Assembly: GCA_905234175.1 (NCBI GenBank)
Contig: CAJOGX010000003.1
Coordinates: 93,402 to 157,401 of the forward strand
Direction: 5' to 3'
Origin: an uncultured Selenomonadaceae bacterium
Lineage (GTDB): Bacteria > Bacillota > Negativicutes > Selenomonadales > Selenomonadaceae
DNA: 64,000 bases
Shown here: positions 1-7,158 of the stretch, in pieces
How positions within the stretch are numbered: position 1 is the stretch's first letter
How the letters are laid out: the number at the start of each line of letters is the position of its first letter
Notes under the pieces: generated by a model
Databases searched by the model: none
What the model was told of the DNA's origin: nothing
The model's input: only the letters and a program-made list of their open reading frames with translations
Made by a program: the position numbers and the translations under genes

Positions 1-303
1 GAAAACAAAAGCGGCAAGCTCAACAGGGAAAATCTGGCTTACATTGCCGAGACGGTGAAAAATATTATGGCGCACCGCGACGAAATTGACGCAGTTATAA
101 GGCAATATCTGCGAGAGAACTGGACGCTTGCCCGCCTGGCGACGGCGGACAGGAATATTTTGCGGCTCGCGGTCTATGAACTCGCCGGAAAAAAAGTTCC
201 CACGGGCGTCGCAATTAATGAAGCTGTCGAGCTTGCGAAAAAGTACGGCACCGACGATTCGGCGCGGTTCGTTAACGGGATTCTCGACGCAATCGCAAAT
301 TGA
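1..303 (+). CDS. nusB: Transcription antitermination factor NusB (3' part)
   Basis: The frame is open from base 1, so the gene begins upstream of the window and the visible part is its last 100 codons. The all-helical C-terminal half shows the family's hallmark ending, with LRLAVYEL, then INEAVELAKKYG and FVNGILDAIA. NusB binds boxA RNA together with S10 (NusE) and promotes antitermination of rRNA operons. A hairpin terminator follows the stop codon directly. In many Firmicutes xseA and xseB lie between nusB and ispA; here they are absent. Identity is secure from the C-terminal signature; the true start cannot be seen. Confidence 0.95.
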   Translation, partial: ENKSGKLNRENLAYIAETVKNIMAHRDEIDAVIRQYLRENWTLARLATADRNILRLAVYELAGKKVPTGVAINEAVELAKKYGTDDSARFVNGILDAIAN

Positions 304-314
304 AATTTTGTCAG

Positions 315-339
315 CCGGACGTCTTTGTCCGGTTTTTTT
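315..339 (+). terminator. Rho-independent terminator after nusB
   Basis: A six-base-pair stem CCGGAC/GTCCGG with a six-base loop is followed by seven T. It lies 11 bases past the nusB stop and ends just before the ribosome site of ispA, so part of the transcription probably stops here. Confidence 0.75.
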
Positions 340-358
340 ATTTTTGGAGATGGTTTCG

Positions 359-1237
359 GTGTTCAAAGATTTATGGGAATTTCGCGCGGGGCTGGTCGAA
401 AAAAATCTGCAGCTGGAACTTCAGCGGACGCAGATTCTCGACGAAAAATTAGCGCGGGCAATGGAATACAGTCTGCTCAACGGCGGAAAAAGACTGCGCC
501 CAGTTTTGCTCATGGCGGCGGCGGACGCGGTAAACGGTACCGGCGAAAATTTTCTGACGGTTGCCAGCGCGTTCGAGATAGTTCACACGTATTCGCTGAT
601 TCACGACGATTTACCGGCGATGGACAACGACGATTACCGGCGCGGCAGGCTGACTAACCACAAAGTTTTCGGCGAAGCGACGGCGATTCTGGCTGGCGAC
701 GCGCTTTTGACTTTGGCGTTTGAAGTCGTCACGCGGCAGAAAAATATTTCGCAGGCGGCGCTTTTATCCGTGATTCGTGAGCTGAGTACGGCGGCGGGCG
801 CGGGCGGTATGGTCGGCGGGCAGGTTATCGACCTTGAGTCCGAAGGCAAAACTATCGACATGGCGACGCTCAAAAAAATGCACATCGGCAAGACCGGCGC
901 GCTGTTCAAGGCGGCAATTCGTTCCGGCGCGATTTTAGCCAACGCTAACGCCGCTCAGCTCAACGCGCTTACCCGCTACGCTGAAAATTTCGGCTTAGCG
1001 TTCCAGATTACCGACGACATTCTGGACGTGACGGGCGACGAAAAAAATCTCGGCAAGCCGGTCGGCAGCGACGCGCGGAATAAAAAATCCACGTACGTCA
1101 CGCTGACTTCGCTGGAGACTGCGAAAAGTTTAGCCGGTGACGCCGTGAACGACGCAGTTGCCGCGCTGAAAAATTTCGGCGACGAGGCGGAGTTTCTGCG
1201 CGAACTGGTACTGCATATGCCGGCGCGCAAAAAATAA
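359..1237 (+). CDS. ispA: Farnesyl/geranyl diphosphate synthase (polyprenyl synthetase)
   Basis: Condenses IPP with DMAPP and GPP to make the C15 precursor of undecaprenyl phosphate and quinone tails in the cytoplasm. The first aspartate-rich motif (HDDLPAMDND, about residue 82) and the second (FQITDDILD, about residue 219) are intact, and GGKRLRP binds IPP. The GTG at 359 is preferred because GGAG at 346-349 is well spaced for it and the 292 residues match the family. The ATG at 350 overlaps that ribosome site, and the frame extends further upstream only through nusB. dxs follows after 20 bases, giving an isoprenoid operon with dxs and tlyA. Confidence 0.93.
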   Translation: MFKDLWEFRAGLVEKNLQLELQRTQILDEKLARAMEYSLLNGGKRLRPVLLMAAADAVNGTGENFLTVASAFEIVHTYSLIHDDLPAMDNDDYRRGRLTNHKVFGEATAILAGDALLTLAFEVVTRQKNISQAALLSVIRELSTAAGAGGMVGGQVIDLESEGKTIDMATLKKMHIGKTGALFKAAIRSGAILANANAAQLNALTRYAENFGLAFQITDDILDVTGDEKNLGKPVGSDARNKKSTYVTLTSLETAKSLAGDAVNDAVAALKNFGDEAEFLRELVLHMPARKK

Positions 1238-1257
1238 ATTGAGAAGGAGCGATTACC

Positions 1258-3144
1258 ACGGGGCTGCTGGAAAGGCTGCGTTCACCCGCAGAACTGCACG
1301 GAATGAGCCTGCCGGAACTGCAACAGCTGGCGGCGGAAATTCGCGAATTAATCCTGACGACGGTTGCGGCGAACGGCGGGCATTTGGCGCCAAGCCTGGG
1401 GACGGTCGAACTGACACTCGCGCTGCACTCGGTGTTCGATTTCAGCGTAGACAAAATCGTCTGGGACGTGGGGCACCAGGCGTACGCGCATAAAATTTTA
1501 ACGGGGCGCCGCGATAATTTTCACACGCTCAGAAAAAAAGGTGGCTTAACGGGTTTCCCGAAGCGCGCGGAATCGCCGTACGATGCGTTTGGCGTCGGGC
1601 ACGCGTCGACTTCGATAAGCGCGGCGCTGGGACTGCTCATAGCCGAGGAGCTGAAAAAAACTTTCGGCAGAGTCGTGGCGGTGATAGGCGACGGCGCATT
1701 GACGGGCGGCGAGGCGTTCGAGGCGCTAAACCACGCCGGTCAGCTCAAAAAAAAGCTGCTGGTGATTTTGAACGATAACGAAATGTCGATAGCGAAAAAC
1801 GTCGGCGCGCTGGCGGAATACCTGTCGGAAGTGCGGCTGGCTCCGCGCTATCAGCGGGCGAAAAAAGATTTCGAGGCGTTTATGAAAAGCCTGCCGCTGC
1901 CGGACATTGGCGACAAAATTTTACAGGCGGCGCATTCGGTGCGGTACGGCTTGAAGTCGGCGATAGTGCCAGGCACGATTTTCGAGGCGCTGGGCTTCAC
2001 GTACCTGGGACCGGTCGACGGGCACGACATTCACGCAATGCAGGATATTTTTTCGCGCGTGTCAGTTTTAGACGAGCCAGTTTTGATACACGTGCACACG
2101 ACGAAGGGCAAAGGTTACGCGCCGGCTGAGAAGTCGCCGGAAAAATTTCACGGCGTCGGGAAGTTCGACAAGGCAACGGGAGAAATTTTCAAAAAGCCGT
2201 CGCCGCCGAGCTACACGGAAATTTTCAGCAGGGCGCTGGTAGATTGCGCGCGGGTCAACGAAAAAGTTGTGGCGATAACGGCGGCAATGCCTTCGGGCAC
2301 GGGCTTGAAAGCGTTCGCCGAGAAATTTCCGCGCAGATTTTTCGACGTGGGGATAGCGGAGGAGCACGCGGTAACCTTAGCGGCGGGAATGGCGGCGGGC
2401 GGCCTGCGGCCAGTCGTGGCGATTTACTCGACGTTCATTCAGCGCGCGTACGACCAGATTTTACACGATGTCTGCTTACAAAATCTGCCGGTGATATTCT
2501 GCCTTGACAGGGCGGGACTAGTCGGAGAGGACGGCGCGACGCACCACGGCGTTTTCGATCTGGCGTTCCTGCGCACGATTCCGAACATGAACATTCTGGC
2601 GCCGAAAGACGAAAACGAGCTTCGGCAAATGCTTTTCGCGGCGGTAATGCGGAAATTCCCCGTGGCGATACGGTACCCGCGCGGCTCAGGATTAGGCGTC
2701 GAAGTCGAGGAAGTCCCGAAAAATTTGACGTGGGGGAAAGCTGAGCCGCTTCAAAAATCAACTGGCGCGGAAGTTTCGATATTCGCAGTGGGGAGCATGG
2801 TCAGCGTGGCGCTGGAGGCGGCGGAGTTGCTGGCGGAAAAAAATATTTCTGCGAACGTCGTCAACGCGCGTTTCGTCAAGCCGCTGGATACGGAGCTGGT
2901 TGAGAGCGAGGCGCGCGAAGTTAAAATTCTGGCGACGGTTGAGGAAGGGACGCTGAGCGGAGGTTTCGGCAGCGCGGTCGCTGAATTTCTGGCGGACAGA
3001 AATATTTCGGCGCGGCTTTTAAGGTTCGGGATTGGCGATAATTTTGTGGAGCACGGCAGTCGCGCGGAACTTCTGGAACTTTGTGGCTTGACGGCTGAAA
3101 AAATTTGTAACAGGATTGTTGAGGTTAAAAATGGGCAGAGCTGA
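1258..3144 (+). CDS. dxs: 1-deoxy-D-xylulose-5-phosphate synthase, apparent ACG start
   Basis: Thiamine-diphosphate enzyme joining pyruvate and glyceraldehyde 3-phosphate, first step of the MEP isoprenoid pathway. The TPP motif GDGALTGGEAFEAL (from about residue 144) and the catalytic EEHAVT (about residue 368) are present. Family members begin M-G-L-L-E-x-I/L-x-S-P; here GLLERLRSPAEL is encoded from 1261, preceded by ACG at 1258. An AAGGAG at 1244-1249 sits eight bases before that ACG, and an in-frame TGA at 1240 closes the frame upstream. No ATG, GTG or TTG exists before ATG 1303, which would delete 15 conserved residues. I place the start at ACG 1258 (628 residues, normal length); function is certain, the start codon is inferred. 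Confidence 0.92.
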   Translation, partial: TGLLERLRSPAELHGMSLPELQQLAAEIRELILTTVAANGGHLAPSLGTVELTLALHSVFDFSVDKIVWDVGHQAYAHKILTGRRDNFHTLRKKGGLTGFPKRAESPYDAFGVGHASTSISAALGLLIAEELKKTFGRVVAVIGDGALTGGEAFEALNHAGQLKKKLLVILNDNEMSIAKNVGALAEYLSEVRLAPRYQRAKKDFEAFMKSLPLPDIGDKILQAAHSVRYGLKSAIVPGTIFEALGFTYLGPVDGHDIHAMQDIFSRVSVLDEPVLIHVHTTKGKGYAPAEKSPEKFHGVGKFDKATGEIFKKPSPPSYTEIFSRALVDCARVNEKVVAITAAMPSGTGLKAFAEKFPRRFFDVGIAEEHAVTLAAGMAAGGLRPVVAIYSTFIQRAYDQILHDVCLQNLPVIFCLDRAGLVGEDGATHHGVFDLAFLRTIPNMNILAPKDENELRQMLFAAVMRKFPVAIRYPRGSGLGVEVEEVPKNLTWGKAEPLQKSTGAEVSIFAVGSMVSVALEAAELLAEKNISANVVNARFVKPLDTELVESEAREVKILATVEEGTLSGGFGSAVAEFLADRNISARLLRFGIGDNFVEHGSRAELLELCGLTAEKICNRIVEVKNGQS

Positions 3145-3742
3145 AGATTTGGTAGCGGCGCTGGAGGAAATGCGGACGGCGATAAACGGGCGGGAGTTCG
3201 AGAAACTGGCGCGGCATGTCGACGTTGAGGAATTTTTGAGCGCGGGCTACGAGGAAGTTACGGACGAACTGGCTAAACGTTGCGCGGAGTTCCACGAACT
3301 TTACTCGAAAGATTTGCTGTTCAAATTCGGCGCAGGGATTTTGCGGCTGTACAACGCGAAGTTCAAGGGCGTGCACCTGGCGTTCGTGACGCGGACGATG
3401 AACGCGTACTTCGACAAAAATTTGACGCCGCCGAAAAGTTTCGCGTCGCACCCAATAAATTTCTGCGCAGTTGAACTTTCGCGGCTGCTTAAAGCGCTGT
3501 CGTCGGACGTGCAGAAAATTTCATTCAGGGAAAATCGCGCGCTGGTTGACGTGGAAATTTCCGGCGACCGCTCGGAGTACGGAAAAATGTGGGGAACACT
3601 GCCTTTCAAATTTGAGTTTGTGGAGGCGGGCGGCGTCTGGAAACTTACGCGAATCGTGAATCTGCGCGAACTGGTGCCACCGGTTTTAGAAATGGCGGAA
3701 ACGTACTGGCCGACGGCGTGGGATTTGGGGATAAAGCTATGA
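3131..3742 (+). CDS. Hypothetical protein in isoprenoid/tlyA operon
   Basis: A 203-residue protein that I do not recognise. It has no signal peptide or membrane segment. It is rich in charged residues, with a helical first half (residues 1-60) and a mixed second half ending in aromatic-rich ETYWPTAWDLGIKL. The ATG at 3131 is chosen because GAGG at 3121-3124 is spaced six bases before it; an alternative start at 3116 is possible. It overlaps the dxs 3' end by 14 bases and tlyA by four (ATGA), so it is translationally coupled between them. The fold resembles small proteins that carry a lipocalin/NTF2-like tail, but this is a guess. Confidence 0.7.
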   Translation: MGRAEDLVAALEEMRTAINGREFEKLARHVDVEEFLSAGYEEVTDELAKRCAEFHELYSKDLLFKFGAGILRLYNAKFKGVHLAFVTRTMNAYFDKNLTPPKSFASHPINFCAVELSRLLKALSSDVQKISFRENRALVDVEISGDRSEYGKMWGTLPFKFEFVEAGGVWKLTRIVNLRELVPPVLEMAETYWPTAWDLGIKL

Positions 3743-4545
3743 GCCGCGAGAGGCTTGACGTTCTGCTGACGGAGCGGAATTTTTTCGACAGCCGCGCCCG
3801 CGCTAAGACGATGATTATGCTCGGCAAAATTCTCGTCAACGGGCAGAAAGTCGACAAGGCTGGCACGCTCGTTTCAACTGACGCGGAAATTCAGATTCTC
3901 GGCGAGGAAATGCCGTACGTTTCGCGCGGCGGTTTCAAACTGCGCAAGGCTATCGAAAGTTTCAGGCTCGACCTGCGCGGGAAAATTGCGGCGGATATTG
4001 GCGCCTCGACCGGCGGTTTCACGGATTGCATGTTACAGAGCGGCGCGACGAAAGTTTACGCTATTGACGTGGGCTACGGGCAGCTGGCGTGGAAACTGCG
4101 CAACGACAGCCGCGTTGTCAACCTTGAGCGCACGAACATTCGCAACGTCACGCGCGCCGAAGTTCCCGACGTTTTAGATTTCGCGTCGATTGACGTGGCT
4201 TTCATTTCGCTGGATAAAGTTTTACCGGTTGCGTTTGAACTGCTCAGCGATACGGGCGAAGTTGCCGCGCTGATTAAGCCGCAGTTCGAGGCAGGCCGCG
4301 AAAATGTCGGCAAAAAAGGCGTCGTCCGCGATAAAAAAATTCACGCGGCAGTTGTGGAACGCGTTCTGAACTTCGCCGGTGAACTTGGTTTTAAAATTTG
4401 CGGCTTGGATTTTTCGCCGATTAAAGGTCCCGAAGGCAATATCGAATACCTTGCGCACTTTTCCAAAAATCCCGCCGCGCCCGAGCTTGACGCTGGCAAA
4501 AAAATTAGCGCCACCGTTGAGGCAGCGCACGCTACGCTTGACTGA
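3739..4545 (+). CDS. tlyA: TlyA family rRNA 2'-O-methyltransferase
   Basis: An N-terminal S4 RNA-binding domain (about residues 1-65, with the pattern RLDVLLTER and A-K-x-M-I-x-x-G-x-I-x-V-N-G) is followed by an FtsJ-like Rossmann methyltransferase with the SAM motif DIGASTGGFTDCML (about residues 87-100). TlyA proteins 2'-O-methylate cytidines in 16S and/or 23S rRNA. The 268-residue length is typical. The start overlaps the upstream stop as ATGA. It lies after dxs, as in many Firmicutes, but argR and recN do not follow; the gene instead meets recG tail to tail with a 14-base overlap. Confidence 0.92.
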   Translation: MSRERLDVLLTERNFFDSRARAKTMIMLGKILVNGQKVDKAGTLVSTDAEIQILGEEMPYVSRGGFKLRKAIESFRLDLRGKIAADIGASTGGFTDCMLQSGATKVYAIDVGYGQLAWKLRNDSRVVNLERTNIRNVTRAEVPDVLDFASIDVAFISLDKVLPVAFELLSDTGEVAALIKPQFEAGRENVGKKGVVRDKKIHAAVVERVLNFAGELGFKICGLDFSPIKGPEGNIEYLAHFSKNPAAPELDAGKKISATVEAAHATLD

Positions 4546-6601
4546 CCTGGCTGAACTTTTCGCCGTAGACCGCAACCAGATTCGCGCGGAAATCTTCCAG
4601 ATCCAAGCCGGACGCAACGAATTTTTCAGCGGCGGTACGAGCTTCCTGCAAAGTTTCAACGTCGCGGAAAACGTTGGCAATTTTCAAATCTGGCAGGCCG
4701 TGCTGAGACTCGCCGAAAAACTGTCCAGGCCCGCGAATTTTCAAATCTTCCTCCGCAAGTACAAAGCCGTCGTTCGTCGACTCCATCAAATCCAGCCGCG
4801 ACTTTGCAACGCTCGCCTTGCTGTCGGAAATCAAAAAGCAATAAGATTTTTCCGCGCCGCGTCCGACTCTCCCGCGCAACTGGTGCAACTGCGAAAGTCC
4901 AAAGCGCTCGGCGTTCTCAATCACCATGACCGTCGCATTCGGCACGTCCACGCCGACTTCGATAACCGTCGTCGAAACCAGCAGTTTAATTTCTCCCGCG
5001 CGAAACTTTTCCATAACTTCATCGGATCTCATTCGCCCGTGAATCAGCGCGCACGGTATATCGCTGAAAATCCCTTCGCTCAAGCGCTCGAAAGTTTCCT
5101 CGGCGGAATCGACGTAGCTCAGCCTTTCCGAATCGCTGTGCTCAATCAACGGGCAGACAACGTAAGCCTGTCGCCCTTTTAAAATTTCGCCGCGCACAAA
5201 TTCATAAACCTTGTTCCGGCTGCGGATATTTTTCACTTTCGTTTCGACCGGCTTGCGCCCTGGCGGCATTTCCTTTATCAGCGAAACTTCCAAATCGCCG
5301 TAGACCGTCAGCGTCATTGTTCTGGGAATCGGCGTCGCTGTCATGACCAGCATGTCCGGCGTCACGTCAGACTTTTTCCCCAGCCGCGCCCTCTGCGATA
5401 CGCCGAACCGGTGCTGCTCGTCCGTGATTATCAGCCCCAGTTTCGCGAACTGTACACCTTCCTGAATCAGCGCGTGCGTTCCAATTACTATATCCAGCTC
5501 GTGTTCCGAAATCTGCCGGTAAATTTCTTCGCGCATTTTTTTAGTCCGCGTGACCTTCGCGCTCAAAAGTCCCACGCGTATTCCGAAGCCGCTCAGCATT
5601 TTCGTGAACGTTTCGTAGTGTTGTCCCGCTAAAATTTCCGTCGGCGCCATGAACGCGCCCTGGAACCCGTTTTCGACAGCTTTGACCAGCGCCAGCATTG
5701 CCACGGCGGTTTTCCCTGAACCAACGTCGCCCTGCACCAGCCGCCGCATTGGCATTGAACTTTCCATGTCCCGCGCGACTTCCGCGAAAACTTTCCGCTG
5801 ATCTTTCGTCAAACTAAAAGGCAGGCTCGCCAGAACTTTCTCGACGAGCTCGCCGTTTTTTTTGCAAACTATTCCCAGCTGTTCTTCCTGCACGCGCCGC
5901 TTGAGTAGCATTAGCCCGCACTGGATTGTAAAAAGTTCGTCGAACGCCAGCCGCCGCCGCGCTGCCTGCAATTCCTCTGGCGACGCCGGAAAATGTATCG
6001 CCCGTACCGCTTTGTCGCGCGAAAGCAACCCCAGCCTTATGAGAATTTCGCGCGGGAGCATTTCCTCGACCGTCGGCATTGAGTCAAGCAAATTCCTTAT
6101 CGCCGTGCGGAAAAACGCCTGATTCAGCGACGCCGTCGCGGGGTACACCGGCATTATCCCCAGATGTACTATTTCGCCCGCCGACAGTATCGAAAAGCTC
6201 GTTATCTGGCTCATTTCGGGGAAAAGTCCGCGCGAAGTGATTTTCCCGATTACTACCAGCCGCGCGCCTTCGCTTAGTTTTTTCCGCAGGTATTCCTGAT
6301 TGAACCATATTACCTGCAGGCTGCCCGTTTCGTCTCTTAGCGTCGCCGTTATCATTGACAGGCCGCGCCGTACTTCGCGGAACTCTATATTTGACAGCCG
6401 CCCGACAAGTATTGCCTGCTCGCCGACTTTTACGTTCGCGATTTTCGTTATGCGCCGGTGGTCTTCGTACGTGCGCGGGTAATGCATTAGCAAATTGCGC
6501 TTCGTCACGATATTCAGCTTTTCCAGCGCCTTCGCCCGCGCCGGCCCCACGCCCTTCACGTACATTACGCTGTCCGAGAGTTCAAATACTGTCCTGCTCA
6601 T
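4532..6601 (-). CDS. recG: ATP-dependent DNA helicase RecG
   Basis: Branch-migration helicase that remodels stalled forks and Holliday junctions. The 689 residues show an N-terminal wedge/OB domain (about 1-210) and then SF2 helicase lobes with Walker A GDVGSGKT (about residue 288), a DEQH box (DEQHRFGVSQR, about 393), ATPIPRT (motif III) and QLRGRVGRG (motif VI, about 575). The start ATG at 6601 has an AAAGG upstream. The gene is convergent with tlyA, and its last 14 bases overlap it. Upstream on the opposite strand lies the promoter of the small-peptide locus, so recG and that locus are divergent. Confidence 0.96.
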   Translation of the reverse strand: MSRTVFELSDSVMYVKGVGPARAKALEKLNIVTKRNLLMHYPRTYEDHRRITKIANVKVGEQAILVGRLSNIEFREVRRGLSMITATLRDETGSLQVIWFNQEYLRKKLSEGARLVVIGKITSRGLFPEMSQITSFSILSAGEIVHLGIMPVYPATASLNQAFFRTAIRNLLDSMPTVEEMLPREILIRLGLLSRDKAVRAIHFPASPEELQAARRRLAFDELFTIQCGLMLLKRRVQEEQLGIVCKKNGELVEKVLASLPFSLTKDQRKVFAEVARDMESSMPMRRLVQGDVGSGKTAVAMLALVKAVENGFQGAFMAPTEILAGQHYETFTKMLSGFGIRVGLLSAKVTRTKKMREEIYRQISEHELDIVIGTHALIQEGVQFAKLGLIITDEQHRFGVSQRARLGKKSDVTPDMLVMTATPIPRTMTLTVYGDLEVSLIKEMPPGRKPVETKVKNIRSRNKVYEFVRGEILKGRQAYVVCPLIEHSDSERLSYVDSAEETFERLSEGIFSDIPCALIHGRMRSDEVMEKFRAGEIKLLVSTTVIEVGVDVPNATVMVIENAERFGLSQLHQLRGRVGRGAEKSYCFLISDSKASVAKSRLDLMESTNDGFVLAEEDLKIRGPGQFFGESQHGLPDLKIANVFRDVETLQEARTAAEKFVASGLDLEDFRANLVAVYGEKFSQVSQA

Positions 6602-6617
6602 TGGCTCGCGCCTTTCG

Positions 6618-6645
6618 TTGACAAATTTTTCGGCTGTGATAAAAT
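6618..6645 (+). promoter_or_regulatory. Sigma-A promoter for the 6.7-kb small peptide
   Basis: TTGACA at 6618-6623, a 16-base spacer, then TAAAAT at 6640-6645. Transcription would begin near 6652. The leader can fold as CTCTG/CAGAG (6665-6678) and as CTGTTACC/GGTAGCAG, next to the GAGGAGGG ribosome site of the peptide, so translation may be structure-controlled. Confidence 0.7.
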
Positions 6646-6694
6646 TTAGCTGTTACCGCACCTACTCTGGTAGCAGAGAGGAGGGTAGCAGCCG

Positions 6695-6805
6695 ATGGAA
6701 ATTTTCATCGAGATATTAAAAAGCGTCGGAGCGGGCGCAATATCCAACCTCATTTCCCCTTACGTCCGCAAGTGGCTCGACAAACTTCGCAGGAAGCTGC
6801 GGTAA
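6695..6805 (+). CDS. 36-residue amphipathic peptide, candidate type I toxin
   Basis: A short frame with an AGGAGGG site nine bases upstream and its own strong promoter. It encodes a 36-residue peptide: a hydrophobic N-terminal half (MEIFIEILKSVGAGAISNLI) followed by a strongly basic tail with six Arg/Lys in the last twelve residues. The pattern of promoter, structured leader, tiny membrane-active-looking peptide, terminator and opposing promoter at the 3' end matches type I toxin-antitoxin modules such as txpA/ratA or bsrG/SR4 of Bacillus. I do not recognise the sequence itself, and toxicity is inference. It lies between recG and the type ISP restriction gene. Confidence 0.55.
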   Translation: MEIFIEILKSVGAGAISNLISPYVRKWLDKLRRKLR

Positions 6806-6825
6806 CGAGCACCGGCTGGCGCCCC

Positions 6826-6926
6826 TTGTAGGCGCAACCCCCAAGTGCCTTTTCGCTGAAGGTCTTGGGGGTTTTTGCTGCGCCTGTAGCATACCGTGGA
6901 AATTTCCTCATCGATTTCTATATTAC
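6826..6926 (-). ncRNA. Predicted antisense RNA to the small-peptide mRNA
   Basis: The promoter at 6933-6961 on the minus strand would start an RNA near 6926 that runs leftward through the nested hairpin, so it is complementary to about 55 bases of the peptide mRNA 3' end. The 3' end of this RNA is uncertain because no T tract follows the stem on this strand. A homologous unit with a clear terminator is at 12116-12224. This is inferred from promoter and hairpin positions only. Confidence 0.5.
6831..6884 (+). terminator. Nested-stem terminator of the small-peptide mRNA
   Basis: An outer stem GGCGCA/TGCGCC encloses an inner stem CCCCCAAG/CTTGGGGG (6838-6845 with 6864-6871), followed by TTTTT. 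A homologous hairpin is found at 12122-12177. Read on the minus strand, the same sequence forms part of the antisense RNA. Confidence 0.75.
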
Positions 6927-6932
6927 GCTTAA

Positions 6933-6961
6933 ATTCTACCACGCCGCCAAAATTTTTGCAA
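6933..6961 (-). promoter_or_regulatory. Antisense promoter, extended -10
   Basis: Read on the minus strand: TTGCAA, 17-base spacer ending TGG, TAGAAT. The spacer and flanks closely match the rpsO promoter (16600-16628) and the promoters at 12231-12259 and 16930-16958. Confidence 0.7.
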
Positions 6962-7090
6962 CCGTTACTGAGAACTTACAAGACAAAAAATCTACGTCCC
7001 ATTCCTGGTTCAACGCGTCCGCTTTTGCCGAAGCTACTAACGTTTGAGGTGACGCTCCGCAGGCTTAACTTCCCCGCTAACGTACGGGTA
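6961..7090 (-). repeat. Remnant of TnpB 3' end (IS200/IS605-like), copy 1
   Basis: About 130 bases nearly repeated at 38495-38621. Read on the minus strand, one frame gives an ACGASPQTLVASAKADALNQ stretch followed by EWDVDF, which resembles the conserved tail of IS1341/IS605 TnpB proteins (an ACG motif and a K/N-Q-E motif). The left side holds a CCCG/CGGG hairpin like those at IS605 ends. No transposase body is present. The remnant separates the small-peptide locus from the ISP gene. The family assignment rests on motif memory and is moderate. Confidence 0.5.
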
Positions 7091-7158
7091 GATTCCGAAT
7101 TTGGTTTTCGTTCGGATAATATAAGTTTAATCTCGTGAAACAAAAAAGTCAACCACCC

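Noticed and set aside
6760..6942. 60-codon minus-strand frame across the 6.9-kb antisense unit
   Set aside because: Its GTG coincides with the promoter -10 region, and the homologous 12.2-kb unit has stops in this frame; the shared peptide-like segment is only the translated terminator hairpin.
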